NCBI RefSeq assembly: GCF_020037125.1
Contig: NZ_JAIQDG010000045.1
Location: forward strand, 1-64,000
Source: Myxococcus sp. RHSTA-1-4
Lineage (GTDB): Bacteria; Myxococcota; Myxococcia; Myxococcales; Myxococcaceae
Reading direction: 5' to 3'
Length of the DNA: 64,000 nt
Below are positions 15,806 to 24,448 of the stretch, one piece after another; position 1 is the stretch's first letter, and each line of letters begins with the position of its first letter. The notes below the pieces were generated by a model, which was not told where the DNA came from, ran no database searches, and saw nothing but the letters and a program-made list of their open reading frames with translations. A program made the position numbers and the translations under genes.

Positions 15806-17583
15806 TTTCGAATCTGGTCAGGCTGCCGGCTGGCACGGTGATTGACGGATGGCACGTCGAGAAGGAACTCGGCAACGGCGGGTTTGCTGTCGTCTACCTT
15901 GTGGAGAAGAACGGGAAGCTATACGCGCTCAAGCTCGCGCGACACCGCGACGCCAGCGGGGACGAGAAGCGCACTCATGCCCGTGTGGTGCAAGAGCTGA
16001 GCATTCTCTTGATGCTGAGCCATCCGAACATCGTCAGTCCTCGCGGGTATGGATACGCGGAGACCGGCAATGTTTACCTTGTGCTCGATTACGTCGACGG
16101 CTGGACGCTCGGCGAATGGATGGAACGCAAGCACCCGACCGCGCATGAGACTCTGAGTGTGTTCGTGAAGATCGCTTCGGCGTTGGCTTACATGCACAGC
16201 CGGGGCATTCTTCACCGTGATTTGAAGCTGTCCAACGTTCTGATTCGGAAGAGCGATGGTGAGCCGGTCATCATTGATTTTAGCTGTGCGACCTACGCGC
16301 AGGCTGAAGAGCTGACCGACTCAGGACTTCCTCCCGGAACCGATCGATTCCGAGCGCCTGAGCAATTCCGGTTCCTGAACGAGCGTAAAGACGCTCGCCG
16401 AGCGCGGTACGCCTTCCAGGTCGCCGACGAGATCTTCGCGGTCGGTGCGATGCTCTACGAATTGCTGACTGACGCGCGACCGACGGAGCACCGCGACCGC
16501 TTCGCCCTTAACAACCCGGCTGCCGTTCCTCCACCGGCAAGGCCGCTGAACGCTCGCGTCCCCGAGGCACTCAGCGACCTTGCCGAAAGCATCCTGTCCC
16601 GAGACCCCGAGCGGCGCCCGGTCGATACCGAGGCGCTTCGGCGCGAGTTTGCGGAGCTTCTAGCGCAGCCGGGAGCGGACTACACGGTGCCGGTTCATCC
16701 ACCCTCGGAACATTGGCAGACAGAGCCCGGCCACGGTGCGGCGCGGGTCACGTTGGAGCCGACGAGAAAGCCCCGATCTCGCAAGCTGAGGGCGTTCGCG
16801 GCAGGTGCCGCTGTCGCCGTGCTTGCCGCCGTCGTGGCCCTCTGGCGGCTCCCTGGAACAGAGCCCGCCTCATCTGCCGAGCGGCACGTCGCCACGCGCC
16901 CTGTGGCCCCGCGCGTCCCTTCCCCGTCCCCCAAGACAGTCTCGCCTGATATGTCAGCCCCCGCCCCCATCGTTCCGGGGGATGCAGGTTCGTCACCTGC
17001 CGCCGTCCAGGAGGAAGTTTCAACCGTGAAGACCCAGCGACCCGAAGCCCCAAAGCAGGCGCGCACTGGACGCGGCCAGAAGGCCCCCCCCATGCCGGAC
17101 GTGTGCAAGGCGCTGCCGCTCCTCGCCGCCCTTGCGGCAGGGTGTCCCGGTGTCCAGGTGCGGCCCGAACCTTTCGAGTGCCCAGCCGGCGCAACAGAGG
17201 CCATGACCGACGTGCTTCGCTGGCACATCAACGAAGTGTTTCAGGTCACCATCGACGACCGGCACGCGCGCGACGCGCGCCTTTGGTTCTCCGCAGGCTC
17301 GGAGGTGGTGGGGGTCGTCCCGAAAGGCATTGTGCCCGGTCGGCAGTGGGAGGTCGCTCCTCCAGGCACGCGGTTCCTTGGGGGGAAGGTCTACCTCATT
17401 CCCAAGAGAACGCCAGCCGGGAGTCCTGGAAGGGTGATCGTGAAGTATGACCGCGTGAAGGTTCCTGGAAAGGACGAGCTGCCCGTGTGCTTCGTAGTGG
17501 AGACGACCGCCGAAGCGCTGAAGGACACGGCAGGGAGAGCCTTCAACGGGGCGAACGGAACGCCTGTTACTGAGTGGCCCTGA
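15802..17583 (+). CDS. Membrane-bound Hanks-type Ser/Thr protein kinase
   Basis: 593 aa. Kinase domain about 18-290: Gly loop GNGGFAVVY, the VAIK-type Lys in YALKLAR (about K44), helix-C Glu about 65, catalytic loop HRDLKLSN (138-145) and metal loop DFS (159-161, DFG in most kinases). All catalytic residues except the Gly are present, so it is probably active. A basic patch and one transmembrane helix (about 327-347) follow, then a Pro/Ser-rich linker and a 130-residue external domain with several Cys. It is coupled by 4 bp to the DUF2381 gene and followed by a pseudokinase gene. It could phosphorylate or be regulated by that pseudokinase; this is inference. Confidence 0.9.
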   Translation: MISNLVRLPAGTVIDGWHVEKELGNGGFAVVYLVEKNGKLYALKLARHRDASGDEKRTHARVVQELSILLMLSHPNIVSPRGYGYAETGNVYLVLDYVDGWTLGEWMERKHPTAHETLSVFVKIASALAYMHSRGILHRDLKLSNVLIRKSDGEPVIIDFSCATYAQAEELTDSGLPPGTDRFRAPEQFRFLNERKDARRARYAFQVADEIFAVGAMLYELLTDARPTEHRDRFALNNPAAVPPPARPLNARVPEALSDLAESILSRDPERRPVDTEALRREFAELLAQPGADYTVPVHPPSEHWQTEPGHGAARVTLEPTRKPRSRKLRAFAAGAAVAVLAAVVALWRLPGTEPASSAERHVATRPVAPRVPSPSPKTVSPDMSAPAPIVPGDAGSSPAAVQEEVSTVKTQRPEAPKQARTGRGQKAPPMPDVCKALPLLAALAAGCPGVQVRPEPFECPAGATEAMTDVLRWHINEVFQVTIDDRHARDARLWFSAGSEVVGVVPKGIVPGRQWEVAPPGTRFLGGKVYLIPKRTPAGSPGRVIVKYDRVKVPGKDELPVCFVVETTAEALKDTAGRAFNGANGTPVTEWP

Positions 17584-17704
17584 GCTACTCGCAGGGTGAC
17601 GTGCCGGGTAGGTGGTCCGTTTTCGGCTCGGGCCCAAGTTCGGCACACCACCCTGTGAGGTGGTTCCCTTCCGTCCAATCCCATAGGTAACGTGCCCCTT
17701 CGTC

Positions 17705-17725
17705 GCGCTGGCACATTGCCAGCGC
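17705..17725 (+). promoter_or_regulatory. Perfect inverted repeat before the pseudokinase gene
   Basis: GCGCTGGCA and TGCCAGCGC form a 9-bp perfect stem around CAT, eight bases before the ribosome-binding site (GGGAGG at 17733) of the gene at 17746. It may be a dimeric operator or an mRNA hairpin affecting translation. Its position inside the operon between kinase and pseudokinase also allows it to act as an attenuator. Confidence 0.5.
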
Positions 17726-17745
17726 GAGCGGCGGGAGGATCGAGG

Positions 17746-18891
17746 ATGCCGAGAATTGAGTTCAAGCTCCCCAAGGGAGCGATCCTGTTCAGCGACGACG
17801 CCTTCGCTTACGAGTTCCGCGAAGACTTGGGAGAGGCGCACCACGGGCTGAGCCTCTTCGTTGCGCGGCGACGCGCGGGGGACGGGCGCATTCTGGGGAA
17901 GGTACTGCTCAAGGCGGTTGGAGCGCCGACGGGCCCGGAAGGCGGTCGAGTCAAGCGGGCAAGGACGAAGCTCGAAGAGCAGGTGCGCCTGGCAACGTAC
18001 CTCAAGCACCCGGCGATCCTGCGTGTCCACGGGCTGCACAAGGCCGAAGGTGCTTGGTACGTCATCACCGAGCACCCGACAGGGAACAACCTGAACGACC
18101 TTTTGACGATCGTGTCGGAGTGTCGGCGTTGGTTCTCGCCGTTGTTCGCGCTGTACGTCGGCGCGCAGGTGGCGAGCGCCCTGGAGCATGCGCACGCGGC
18201 AACCGACGAACACGGGCAACCGCTCGGGATTGTCCACCGGGCGATCGACCTGGAACACGTCTTCATGGATTGGAACGGTGGGGTTCAGGTGGCCGACTTC
18301 GGCCTGTCGATCTCCAACTTGCCGGGGCGCGTGGTCTCCACTACGGCCCGCCCGCAGGGGCCTGTTCACTCCACTTCGCCGGAAACGCTGCTGACCGGCC
18401 GTGTAGATGCCCGCTCCGATCTCTACTCGCTTGGGCTCGTCATGCTCGAATTGGCGACCGGGAAGAACCTGCTCGACGCGCCCGACGGAGTTCCCGACGC
18501 GGTCAAGGCGAAGCTGTCGCGGCGGCAACTCCAGCAGGTCAGGCGAGCGCTCAAGCGTGCCCGCCTTTCCGGTTGGGGCCCCGGTAGTGAAGCGGCCATT
18601 TGGCGCGCGGCGACCTACACGCCCGAAGACGTGGACGCGGCAACGGCAAATCTCCCCGAAGCGCTACGTCTGCCGCTGCGCAAGGTGCTTCAACGCAAGC
18701 CCGCCGAGCGCTTCCAGTCGGCAAGCGAGTTGGCTGCGGCCCTTCGTGAGTGTCTCGGGGGGGCCTACGGCAAGCGCGAAGCGGCGGCCGAGATCAGGCG
18801 CGCTTACGACGAGGCGGGACAGGCGCTCGTCGAGCTAGAGCTTCGGACTTCCCGGCCTGACGCGCGCACCCAGGCCGAAGCCAGCGCGTAG
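17746..18891 (+). CDS. Hanks-type pseudokinase
   Basis: 381 aa from ATG 17746, chosen for its GGGAGG site; the frame is open back to 17692. It is a kinase fold: beta-3 Lys in KVLLKAV, helix-C Glu in KLEEQVRL, and an intact DFG (VADFGLS). The catalytic loop reads VHRAIDLEHV: the essential Asp is Ala, the following Lys is Asp and the metal-binding Asn is His. It should be catalytically dead, though possibly nucleotide-binding. No membrane segment. It is a paralogue of the degenerate kinase at 1-1005. It lies 160 bp downstream of an active kinase, suggesting an allosteric or scaffold partner. The tRNA-end repeat begins 175 bp after its stop. Confidence 0.85.
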   Translation: MPRIEFKLPKGAILFSDDAFAYEFREDLGEAHHGLSLFVARRRAGDGRILGKVLLKAVGAPTGPEGGRVKRARTKLEEQVRLATYLKHPAILRVHGLHKAEGAWYVITEHPTGNNLNDLLTIVSECRRWFSPLFALYVGAQVASALEHAHAATDEHGQPLGIVHRAIDLEHVFMDWNGGVQVADFGLSISNLPGRVVSTTARPQGPVHSTSPETLLTGRVDARSDLYSLGLVMLELATGKNLLDAPDGVPDAVKAKLSRRQLQQVRRALKRARLSGWGPGSEAAIWRAATYTPEDVDAATANLPEALRLPLRKVLQRKPAERFQSASELAAALRECLGGAYGKREAAAEIRRAYDEAGQALVELELRTSRPDARTQAEASA

Positions 18892-19066
18892 ACGAGCTAC
18901 GTCCCGCTGACGGCTCCCGCCATGTTGCGTCTATGTCGCGTGAGCCTGCGGAACGGGCTGGAACAGGGCGGGACGGGATGGGACGCGGCGGGATATCGAC
19001 TCCCAAGCATTCCGGGCGGTTACGAGGTAAGGGCGCGATTCCGCTGGGGTTTTCGCACCGCCCGGC

Positions 19067-19092
19067 GCGGGTTCGATTCCCGCCGCCTCCAC
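19067..19092 (+). repeat. 3' end of a tRNA-Ala/tmRNA-type gene, probable att site copy 2
   Basis: Identical over 26 bases to 5416-5441: T-arm GCGGG-TTCGATT-CCCGC, acceptor CGCCTCC, A73, then C. The word TGGGGTTTTC precedes it in both copies. Unlike copy 1, it is followed by the ACTGAGAAGAG terminator block. The two copies are direct repeats 13.65 kb apart. The 5' part of the tRNA/tmRNA is not visible upstream, so this too is a partial gene. Confidence 0.7.
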
Positions 19093-19140
19093 TGAGAAGA
19101 GAGAGCCCCGTGGCGCCAGCAAGGTGCCACGGGGTTTTCT
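19092..19140 (+). repeat. Terminator-containing repeat, copy 2 (attached to the tRNA end)
   Basis: CTGAGAAGAGAGAG is followed by CCCCGTGGC (19106-19114) pairing with GCCACGGGG (19126-19134), then TTTTCTTTTT. This is a strong intrinsic terminator. Because it follows a tRNA-type 3' end directly, it is probably the native terminator of that gene. Copies without the tRNA end occur at 8599 and 39585. Confidence 0.85.
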
Positions 19141-19515
19141 TTTTCGCGGTCGGGCGCGTGTCCATGTCCTTCACCCGCCGCTGATAGGAGTGGTGCCAGG
19201 GCCGCTATCACCGCCTGCTCCTGCTCGAACAGGTGGATGAGGTGCTCGAAGGCGCCGGTGCCGTAGCGGGAGGCGATGGTGCCCAGCAGCGGCTCGCGGC
19301 TGCGCAGGCGGGAGAAGAGGGCGAACATCTCGTCGCGGCGTGCGTCCAGCCGGCGCATGATGCCGACGGCGTCCATCGCGAGCAGGTTGCGGACGCAAGC
19401 GGCCATCTCCTCGGCCTTCTTGCGGCGAGCCATGACGCGCGAGCCTACCTCCGGCGCGTGGCCGGGACCAACAGGACGGCCGGAGGCATCAGGGATACCG
19501 CCGTGCCGTTCGGAG

Positions 19516-20655
19516 CTATCGGGCGGCGACGGGCGCGACATCGCCGGCGCGCTCGGCAATCGGGCGGACATGGCGGACGAGTGAGAGCAGCACCTTGCCC
19601 GGCTCCTCGACCAGCATCTCGTGCGCCGACTGCTCGAACCAGACGAGCTGCTTCGACGGTGCCTTTACGCCCGCGAACCATTCGGCGGCCGCCGTCGCCG
19701 AGACGTTGTAGTCGTGGCGTCCGAGGAACAGGAAAAGCGGCGTCTTCAGCCGCTTCACATGCGTCAGGTCCGCCGTCAGGACCGCGGAAAGGAGCCTCTC
19801 GACCGAGAGCTCCTGCGCCTTCCAGACCTGGCGCACATCCTCTTCGGTGTATTCGGGCGACAGATTCACCGCTGCGCCCTCGAAGCTCGCATCGGGACGC
19901 CGATAGGCAGCACCGCCGAAGAAGTTGAGCCAGCGGCGCTGGAGCAGGATGTCCTTCACCGGCACCGGTGTCTTGCCAACGGCATAGGGCGCAATCGAGT
20001 CGAGGTCGCGGATTGCCTCTTCGTTCTTCGCCGCGCGTGCCTGCTCCATCGTCCAGGCCCAGCCGCGCCGCTCGCTCTCCCGCGCGTTGATGCCCTGGCC
20101 GGCGCCGATATAGGCGTGGAGCCATTCGGGGTGCCGCTCCGCGAGGGTGAGCCCGAGGATGCTGCCCCAGCTATGGCCGAGGACGAAGATCTTCTCCTTG
20201 CCGAAGGTCTTGCGCGCCCACTTGACGATCTCCTCGGCATCGGCGTGCATCCGTTCGACCGTGAGCGTCGGGGCCACCGTGGCTGGATCGTTCGCGACAT
20301 ACGTCTTGCCCGCGCCGCGCTGGTCCCACTGGATGACGGTGAAGAATTCGTCCCAGCCGTGGGCGAAATACCAGCTCGTCGGCATCGCCACCCAGCCGGG
20401 GCCACCGTGGATCACGAGCAGCACCGGATTGCGCAGGTCGCGGCTACGGACCGAGACCCATTGGTCGATGCCTCCGATGCGGAGCTTCTCGGTGCGCTCC
20501 AGCCCCTCGGGCGCCACGATCTTGCGGAGCCCCGCGATGATCTTGATGGCCTCGGCCCGGTCATGAGGGCCCGGCGCCTCCTGCGTCTGCGCCCGCGCCT
20601 GAATGCTCCCCAGCAGCAGCGTCGCCAGCGGTAGCCACGAACCTTTGCGCACCAT
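19516..20655 (-). CDS. Secreted alpha/beta-hydrolase, proline iminopeptidase-like
   Basis: 379 aa. The N-terminus is a signal peptide (WLPLATLLLGSIQARAQ). Alpha/beta-hydrolase features: oxyanion motif HGGPG, nucleophile elbow GHSWGS, acid in FLGRHDYN and His in QSAHEM. The HGGPG plus GHSWG pair is typical of prolyl iminopeptidases and related peptidase S33 enzymes. It stands alone and reads away from the VOC/DHFR-like pair. Codon use and the style of the protein resemble alphaproteobacterial enzymes more than the neighbours, so acquisition by transfer is possible. The precise substrate is not deducible. Confidence 0.85.
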   Translation of the reverse strand: MVRKGSWLPLATLLLGSIQARAQTQEAPGPHDRAEAIKIIAGLRKIVAPEGLERTEKLRIGGIDQWVSVRSRDLRNPVLLVIHGGPGWVAMPTSWYFAHGWDEFFTVIQWDQRGAGKTYVANDPATVAPTLTVERMHADAEEIVKWARKTFGKEKIFVLGHSWGSILGLTLAERHPEWLHAYIGAGQGINARESERRGWAWTMEQARAAKNEEAIRDLDSIAPYAVGKTPVPVKDILLQRRWLNFFGGAAYRRPDASFEGAAVNLSPEYTEEDVRQVWKAQELSVERLLSAVLTADLTHVKRLKTPLFLFLGRHDYNVSATAAAEWFAGVKAPSKQLVWFEQSAHEMLVEEPGKVLLSLVRHVRPIAERAGDVAPVAAR

Positions 20656-20659
20656 GTCC

Positions 20660-20935
20660 TCCGGATGTTGTTCGCGATGTCCGAGGGTACAACCTGAAAG
20701 AGGTTCTCGCCTCCGTAGACGCGCAGCAGGCGCGGCTGGCAGACGAAGCGCGGGTTGCGGAAGTCGATGATTTCGACCTCTCCGGTGGTCTCCTCGAACC
20801 GCCCCGCGAGCACCCCGGCGGCGAGCGCCGCGGCCATGTACGCGGAGTCCTGGCCCTTCAGGTCCTTGCCGAAGCGGCGATTATCGCCGCCGACTACGTC
20901 CTGTCCCTGGGCCTCTCCTTTTCGGCCCGGAGCAG
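20660..20935 (-). pseudogene. Fragment of an unidentified gene
   Basis: A leftward frame without a good start encodes protein-like sequence: FGKDLKGQDSAYMAAALAAG, then EVEIIDFRNPRF, then LLRVYGGENLFQVVPSD. Similarity-free residues follow and it runs into the hydrolase gene. It looks like an internal or C-terminal part of a larger protein. I do not recognise the family. The remaining bases to 21076 hold only the ribosome-binding site of the next gene (GAGGAGG at about 21065). Confidence 0.35.
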
Positions 20936-21076
20936 TGGAGCGGCAATCTGATGGCGCACGGATTGTTCGCTAGTCATCTCACTTTCACCGCCGGACTCCT
21001 GTTCGCTGCGGTACATGGACCTGGTGGTGCCATGGTCCTGCGCCGGCGCACCATCTGACCCATCGAGGAGGAATTC

Positions 21077-21571
21077 ATGAGCAATAAGCTGGTCACCTGC
21101 CTGTGGTTCGACAAAGGCGAAGCCCGCAAGGCCGCCGAATTCTACGCGTCCATCTTTCCCGACAGCCATGTCGTGGCTGTGAATAGAGCTGCGTCCGACT
21201 ATCCGGGCGGCCAGCAGGGCGACGAACTGACTGTCGAGTTCACGGTCCTCGGCCAGCCCTTCCTTGGCCTCAATGGCGGGCCCAACTTCAAGCCGAATGA
21301 GGCTGTCAGCTTCATGGTCATGACCGAGAGCCAGGAGGAAACCGACCGCTATTGGGACGCAATTACCCAGAACGGCGGAGAAGAGAGCGCCTGCGGCTGG
21401 TGCAAGGATAAATGGGGCTTTTCCTGGCAGATCACGCCGAGGCGTCTGACGGACCTGCTGAGCGAAGGCGGTGAGCGGGCCAGGCGCGCGTTCGAGGCGA
21501 TGATGACGATGAGGAAGATCGACGTCGCGACGATCGAGGCGGCCGCCAAAGGGGAAGGCGTCAGTGCGTAA
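21077..21571 (+). CDS. PhnB-like VOC-superfamily protein
   Basis: 164 aa from ATG 21077 with GAGGAGG upstream. The sequence begins with VTCLWFDKGEARKAAEFYAS and contains GQPFLGLNGG, VSFMVMTESQEETDRYWDAI and CGWCKDKWGFSWQITP. These are diagnostic of the PhnB-like group of the vicinal-oxygen-chelate superfamily, sometimes labelled 3-demethylubiquinone methyltransferase. True catalytic activity is unproven for most members. It overlaps the next gene by 8 bp, so they form an operon. Both genes look like alphaproteobacterial sequences to me. Confidence 0.85.
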   Translation: MSNKLVTCLWFDKGEARKAAEFYASIFPDSHVVAVNRAASDYPGGQQGDELTVEFTVLGQPFLGLNGGPNFKPNEAVSFMVMTESQEETDRYWDAITQNGGEESACGWCKDKWGFSWQITPRRLTDLLSEGGERARRAFEAMMTMRKIDVATIEAAAKGEGVSA

Positions 21572-22229
21572 GCTCACGGGCGCCGTCTTCCAGTCGCTGG
21601 ACGGCGTCATGCAGGCGCCGGGCGGGCCCGAGGAGGACCCGACCGGCGGCTTCACGCTCGGCGGCTGGACGTTCCACTTCTGGGACGAGAGTATGCATGA
21701 GTCGGCCAGCAAGCTCTTCGACGCGGACTACGACCTGTTGCTGGCTCGGCGCACCTACGACATTTTCGCTGCCTTCTGGCCGTACAATCTCGACGATCCG
21801 ATTGGCGCGAAATTCCAGCGCATCAACAAATATGTGCTGACGCATTCGGGCGAGCCGCTGAGCTGGGAGGGGAGCCATCGGCTCTCCGGTGACACCGTGG
21901 AAGTGGTGTCAGAGCTGAAACGCAGCGACGGGCGCGACCTCCTCATCCAGGGCAGCAGTACCCTCTATCCGCCGCTGCTTGACGCGGGGCTCATCGATCG
22001 GCTCGTACTGATGACGTTCCCGGTGCTCCTCGGCAGGGGCAAGCGCATCTTCGACGGGTCGGAGAAGCCAGGCGCGCTCAAGCTCGTCGACCATTTCGTG
22101 TCGAATAGAGGCGTCATTTTCGCGACCTACGAGCCGGCCGGCGAGGTGCCGATCGGCTCATTCGAAAGCAAGCCGCCGAGCGAGGCCGAGCTGCGGCGGC
22201 GGGAGCAGTGGAAGCGCGAAAGGGCATGA
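21564..22229 (+). CDS. Dihydrofolate-reductase-fold family protein (RibD C-terminal/DHFR-like)
   Basis: 221 aa from GTG 21564, overlapping the preceding stop by 8 bp. It shows the pattern of bacterial stand-alone DHFR-like proteins: VFQSLDGVMQAPGG near the start, LLLARRTYDIFAAFWP, RDLLIQGSSTLYPPLLDAGL, and DRLVLMTFPVLLGRGKRIF near the end. These bind NADPH and are related to the reductase domain of RibD, but their substrates are mostly unknown. The tail (SEAELRRREQWKRERA) is charged. It is co-transcribed with the VOC gene. Confidence 0.85.
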   Translation: MRKLTGAVFQSLDGVMQAPGGPEEDPTGGFTLGGWTFHFWDESMHESASKLFDADYDLLLARRTYDIFAAFWPYNLDDPIGAKFQRINKYVLTHSGEPLSWEGSHRLSGDTVEVVSELKRSDGRDLLIQGSSTLYPPLLDAGLIDRLVLMTFPVLLGRGKRIFDGSEKPGALKLVDHFVSNRGVIFATYEPAGEVPIGSFESKPPSEAELRRREQWKRERA

Positions 22230-22375
22230 GCCTTCAGCTTTTCGCCCATCCAATCGCGTCCTACTGCTGGACGGACTCCCGGACGACGCCGAGTCAGGCC
22301 CGGCGAGAACCGATGCAGTCGACAGTGTCTCGACAATCCGGTGTGGTACAGGGGGCCGCCTGGCATGCCACCGGC

Positions 22376-24004
22376 TCAAGGCGTGGTGAAGAAGGAGCTG
22401 ATGACGTCCGCCGTGCCCTGGGGCAACCCTCCGAGCGTGTTGAAGGGACGGCTCTTCACGTCGTGACCGGTGACGTCCATGGCTGTCACGAGCAGGAAGT
22501 AGATGGAGCCCGGCAGCAGCACGCCGGGTGGCAGCCGCACCTGCGTGGTCGAGCCAGGCACGTGGATGTAGAGCTGGAGGGACGCGCGCCCGTAACCAAG
22601 GCTCTCGTCATAGCGGTGGAGCGCCACGCGGTAGCCGGTGGGATTGCCCACGTCCGGCGGCAGCCAGGCAACGACGGGGCTCGGAGAGCTCACCTGCCGC
22701 TGCACGTTCGCGTCGAGGCCGTCAATGGTCAGCCCGCGTGGCGGCGTGACGCGGGGCCGCAGGGGGGCCGCGGCGAGGCCCTCCACCCGGTCACGGACAA
22801 TCATGTTGTGGAAGCTCATGGAGAAGGTGCGACCGGAGCCATCCGGCAGCACGTCCCGATAACGGAAGGGGTACACCGCGGAGCCCACCCGTGCCCAGGT
22901 GGATGGGAACGGCGTGCCGTACGACAGCAGGCGCGTGAAGTTGAACGACGCGCCCGTGGGCAGCTCCAGGCGAAGCAGGGTTCCCGAATAGCTCACCCAG
23001 CCACTCTCGGGCCTGTGTGCGCCAGCCTCGACGACGAGGAGCGGCTTCTGGGGTGTCGCGGACGGGTGAATCTGCGCGGCGCGGGCGGTGTACTCGGGGA
23101 GCCGCCAGTCGACGGACAGCGCCTGCGTCGGCACGGACTGCATCACCCCGCTGAGCGGCAGGGGGGTGACGCCATCCGGAGTGAAGTCGAAGGGAGCCAG
23201 CTCCACGCTGCGGACCACGGTGAGGCTCGTCAGGGCGTTTCCGTTCGGCAGCGCGCCCGCGTCCACGGCGCCGAGCTGGTTCACGTACAGCGCGTCACCC
23301 CGCGCGGCCTCGAAGACGGAAAAGGGCAGGCCCATGTTCCAGCTCTCGGCCTGGGTGGTGGTCACATGCGTCTGTCCCGCCAGGGGTTCGTCGTAGAAGT
23401 AGACGTCACCCGCCACGTCCAGCTGGCCGGAGACGAGCTCCAGGCTGGAGGGCCCCGCCGCGCTCCCGTAGGGGGCCCACGGGGCGAGGTTCGACAGGTC
23501 GAGCTCCAGCGGCGTCACCCCGATGTCCGTCAAGATGGCGTCCGGTCGGCCGAGCAGGTCCGTGCCGATCTCCACATGCCTCGCGTCCGTGACGACGACG
23601 GTCCGGTTCCTCCTCAGGTAGTACGTGGTGCCCTGGGGCACCCCTGTGAACAGGTAGCCGCCATCCGTGGCCGTACCGTCGATGCGGGTGAACGTCCCCG
23701 CGTCGGGGACGAGCAGGTGGGGCGGGTTCGCCGACATGTCATAGGGGCGCTGCGCGACCCCCGCCAGGGTGTGGTAGCTCTCGTGGTTCGTCACGAGCAC
23801 CGTGTCGTCCGCGGGCACGCCGCCATCATCGGGAGCGCATTCGGAGCAGAGCGGCGCCTCCGCCCAGGCGCTGTCTCCCGCGGCGGGGCCCTCCATGTGC
23901 ACGGATGCCGGGGCGCCATCCGCGCTCCCGGGCTCACTTCCCGCACAACCCAACCCCATGAGACAGACAGCGGCCCAAAGCGAAAAGGGATGCAGTGCCT
24001 TCAT
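22376..24004 (-). CDS. Secreted lipoprotein with C-terminal fibronectin-like region, function unknown
   Basis: 542 aa. A signal peptide ends in lipobox GLGC (Cys at about residue 20), followed by a 40-residue low-complexity acidic linker. The remainder is beta-rich with many short hydrophobic strands. An early carboxypeptidase-regulatory-like stretch ([20 protein letters not shown]) is visible. A region after residue 440 ([20 protein letters not shown], then [13 protein letters not shown]) looks like a fibronectin type III fold. This build is common in myxobacterial secreted proteins. It is convergent with the DHFR-like gene. No catalytic motif seen. Confidence 0.75.
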   Translation of the reverse strand: MKALHPFSLWAAVCLMGLGCAGSEPGSADGAPASVHMEGPAAGDSAWAEAPLCSECAPDDGGVPADDTVLVTNHESYHTLAGVAQRPYDMSANPPHLLVPDAGTFTRIDGTATDGGYLFTGVPQGTTYYLRRNRTVVVTDARHVEIGTDLLGRPDAILTDIGVTPLELDLSNLAPWAPYGSAAGPSSLELVSGQLDVAGDVYFYDEPLAGQTHVTTTQAESWNMGLPFSVFEAARGDALYVNQLGAVDAGALPNGNALTSLTVVRSVELAPFDFTPDGVTPLPLSGVMQSVPTQALSVDWRLPEYTARAAQIHPSATPQKPLLVVEAGAHRPESGWVSYSGTLLRLELPTGASFNFTRLLSYGTPFPSTWARVGSAVYPFRYRDVLPDGSGRTFSMSFHNMIVRDRVEGLAAAPLRPRVTPPRGLTIDGLDANVQRQVSSPSPVVAWLPPDVGNPTGYRVALHRYDESLGYGRASLQLYIHVPGSTTQVRLPPGVLLPGSIYFLLVTAMDVTGHDVKSRPFNTLGGLPQGTADVISSFFTTP

Positions 24005-24129
24005 GTGACTCCTCCCATGCGCTCGTCGGAGCAGAGCATAGGAGAAATTGGGGAGCTGTTGAGGGTGGAGGGCTGGAGCAGAGGGGGCGAGGAAGGCCGC
24101 GGATGTGTGCCGCCCGTGCTGTACGCCGG

Positions 24130-24426
24130 GCCGGTCCCTTCAAGGTGGAGGTGGACCTGATGCAGCCCATCAACCCCGAGGGCAAGCCCCGCGTCCATGA
24201 GACGCCGCTCAACCACGTCGGGCTGTGGGTGGATGACCTGCCCACGGCGGTGAAGTGGCTGGAGGAGCAGGGCCTGTGCTTCGCGCCCAGAGGCATCCGC
24301 TGCTTCGTCCACCCCACGGGCAACGAGCAGCTCCCGTTCAGCGGCGAGGGCGTGCTCATCGAGCGGGTGCAGGCCCCTCCGGAGAGCATCGCCGCGTTCG
24401 AAGGCGAGTCGGCCGGCGGCCACTGA
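24130..24426 (+). pseudogene. Remnant of a VOC-family (glyoxalase-fold) protein
   Basis: The C-terminal half of a VOC-family protein is readable ([20 protein letters not shown], then [20 protein letters not shown]). The first half is missing: upstream of the only in-frame ATG (24160) the frame holds just a few related residues. An internal stretch between GIR and CFVHP also appears shortened compared with the family pattern. A metal site cannot be complete. It is probably a decayed gene. Confidence 0.5.
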
Positions 24427-24448
24427 GCCTCACGGGCCCGGGGACGGC

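Larger units (their letters stand above)
19020..19433 (-). pseudogene. Small helical protein truncated by the attachment-site junction
   Basis: From ATG 19433 the first 75 or so residues look like real coding sequence: charged, helical and well structured (MARRKKAEEMAACVRNLLAM, then YGTGAFEHLIHLFEQEQAVI). At about 19200 the character changes. The frame then runs backwards through the terminator repeat and the T-arm to a stop at 19020, giving Arg-rich junk. The natural 3' end was therefore replaced when the attachment-site segment arrived. Function unknown. Confidence 0.6.

Noticed and set aside
22208-24160. 650-aa rightward open frame
   Set aside because: Shadow of the fibronectin-like lipoprotein gene on the other strand, which has a signal peptide and lipobox.
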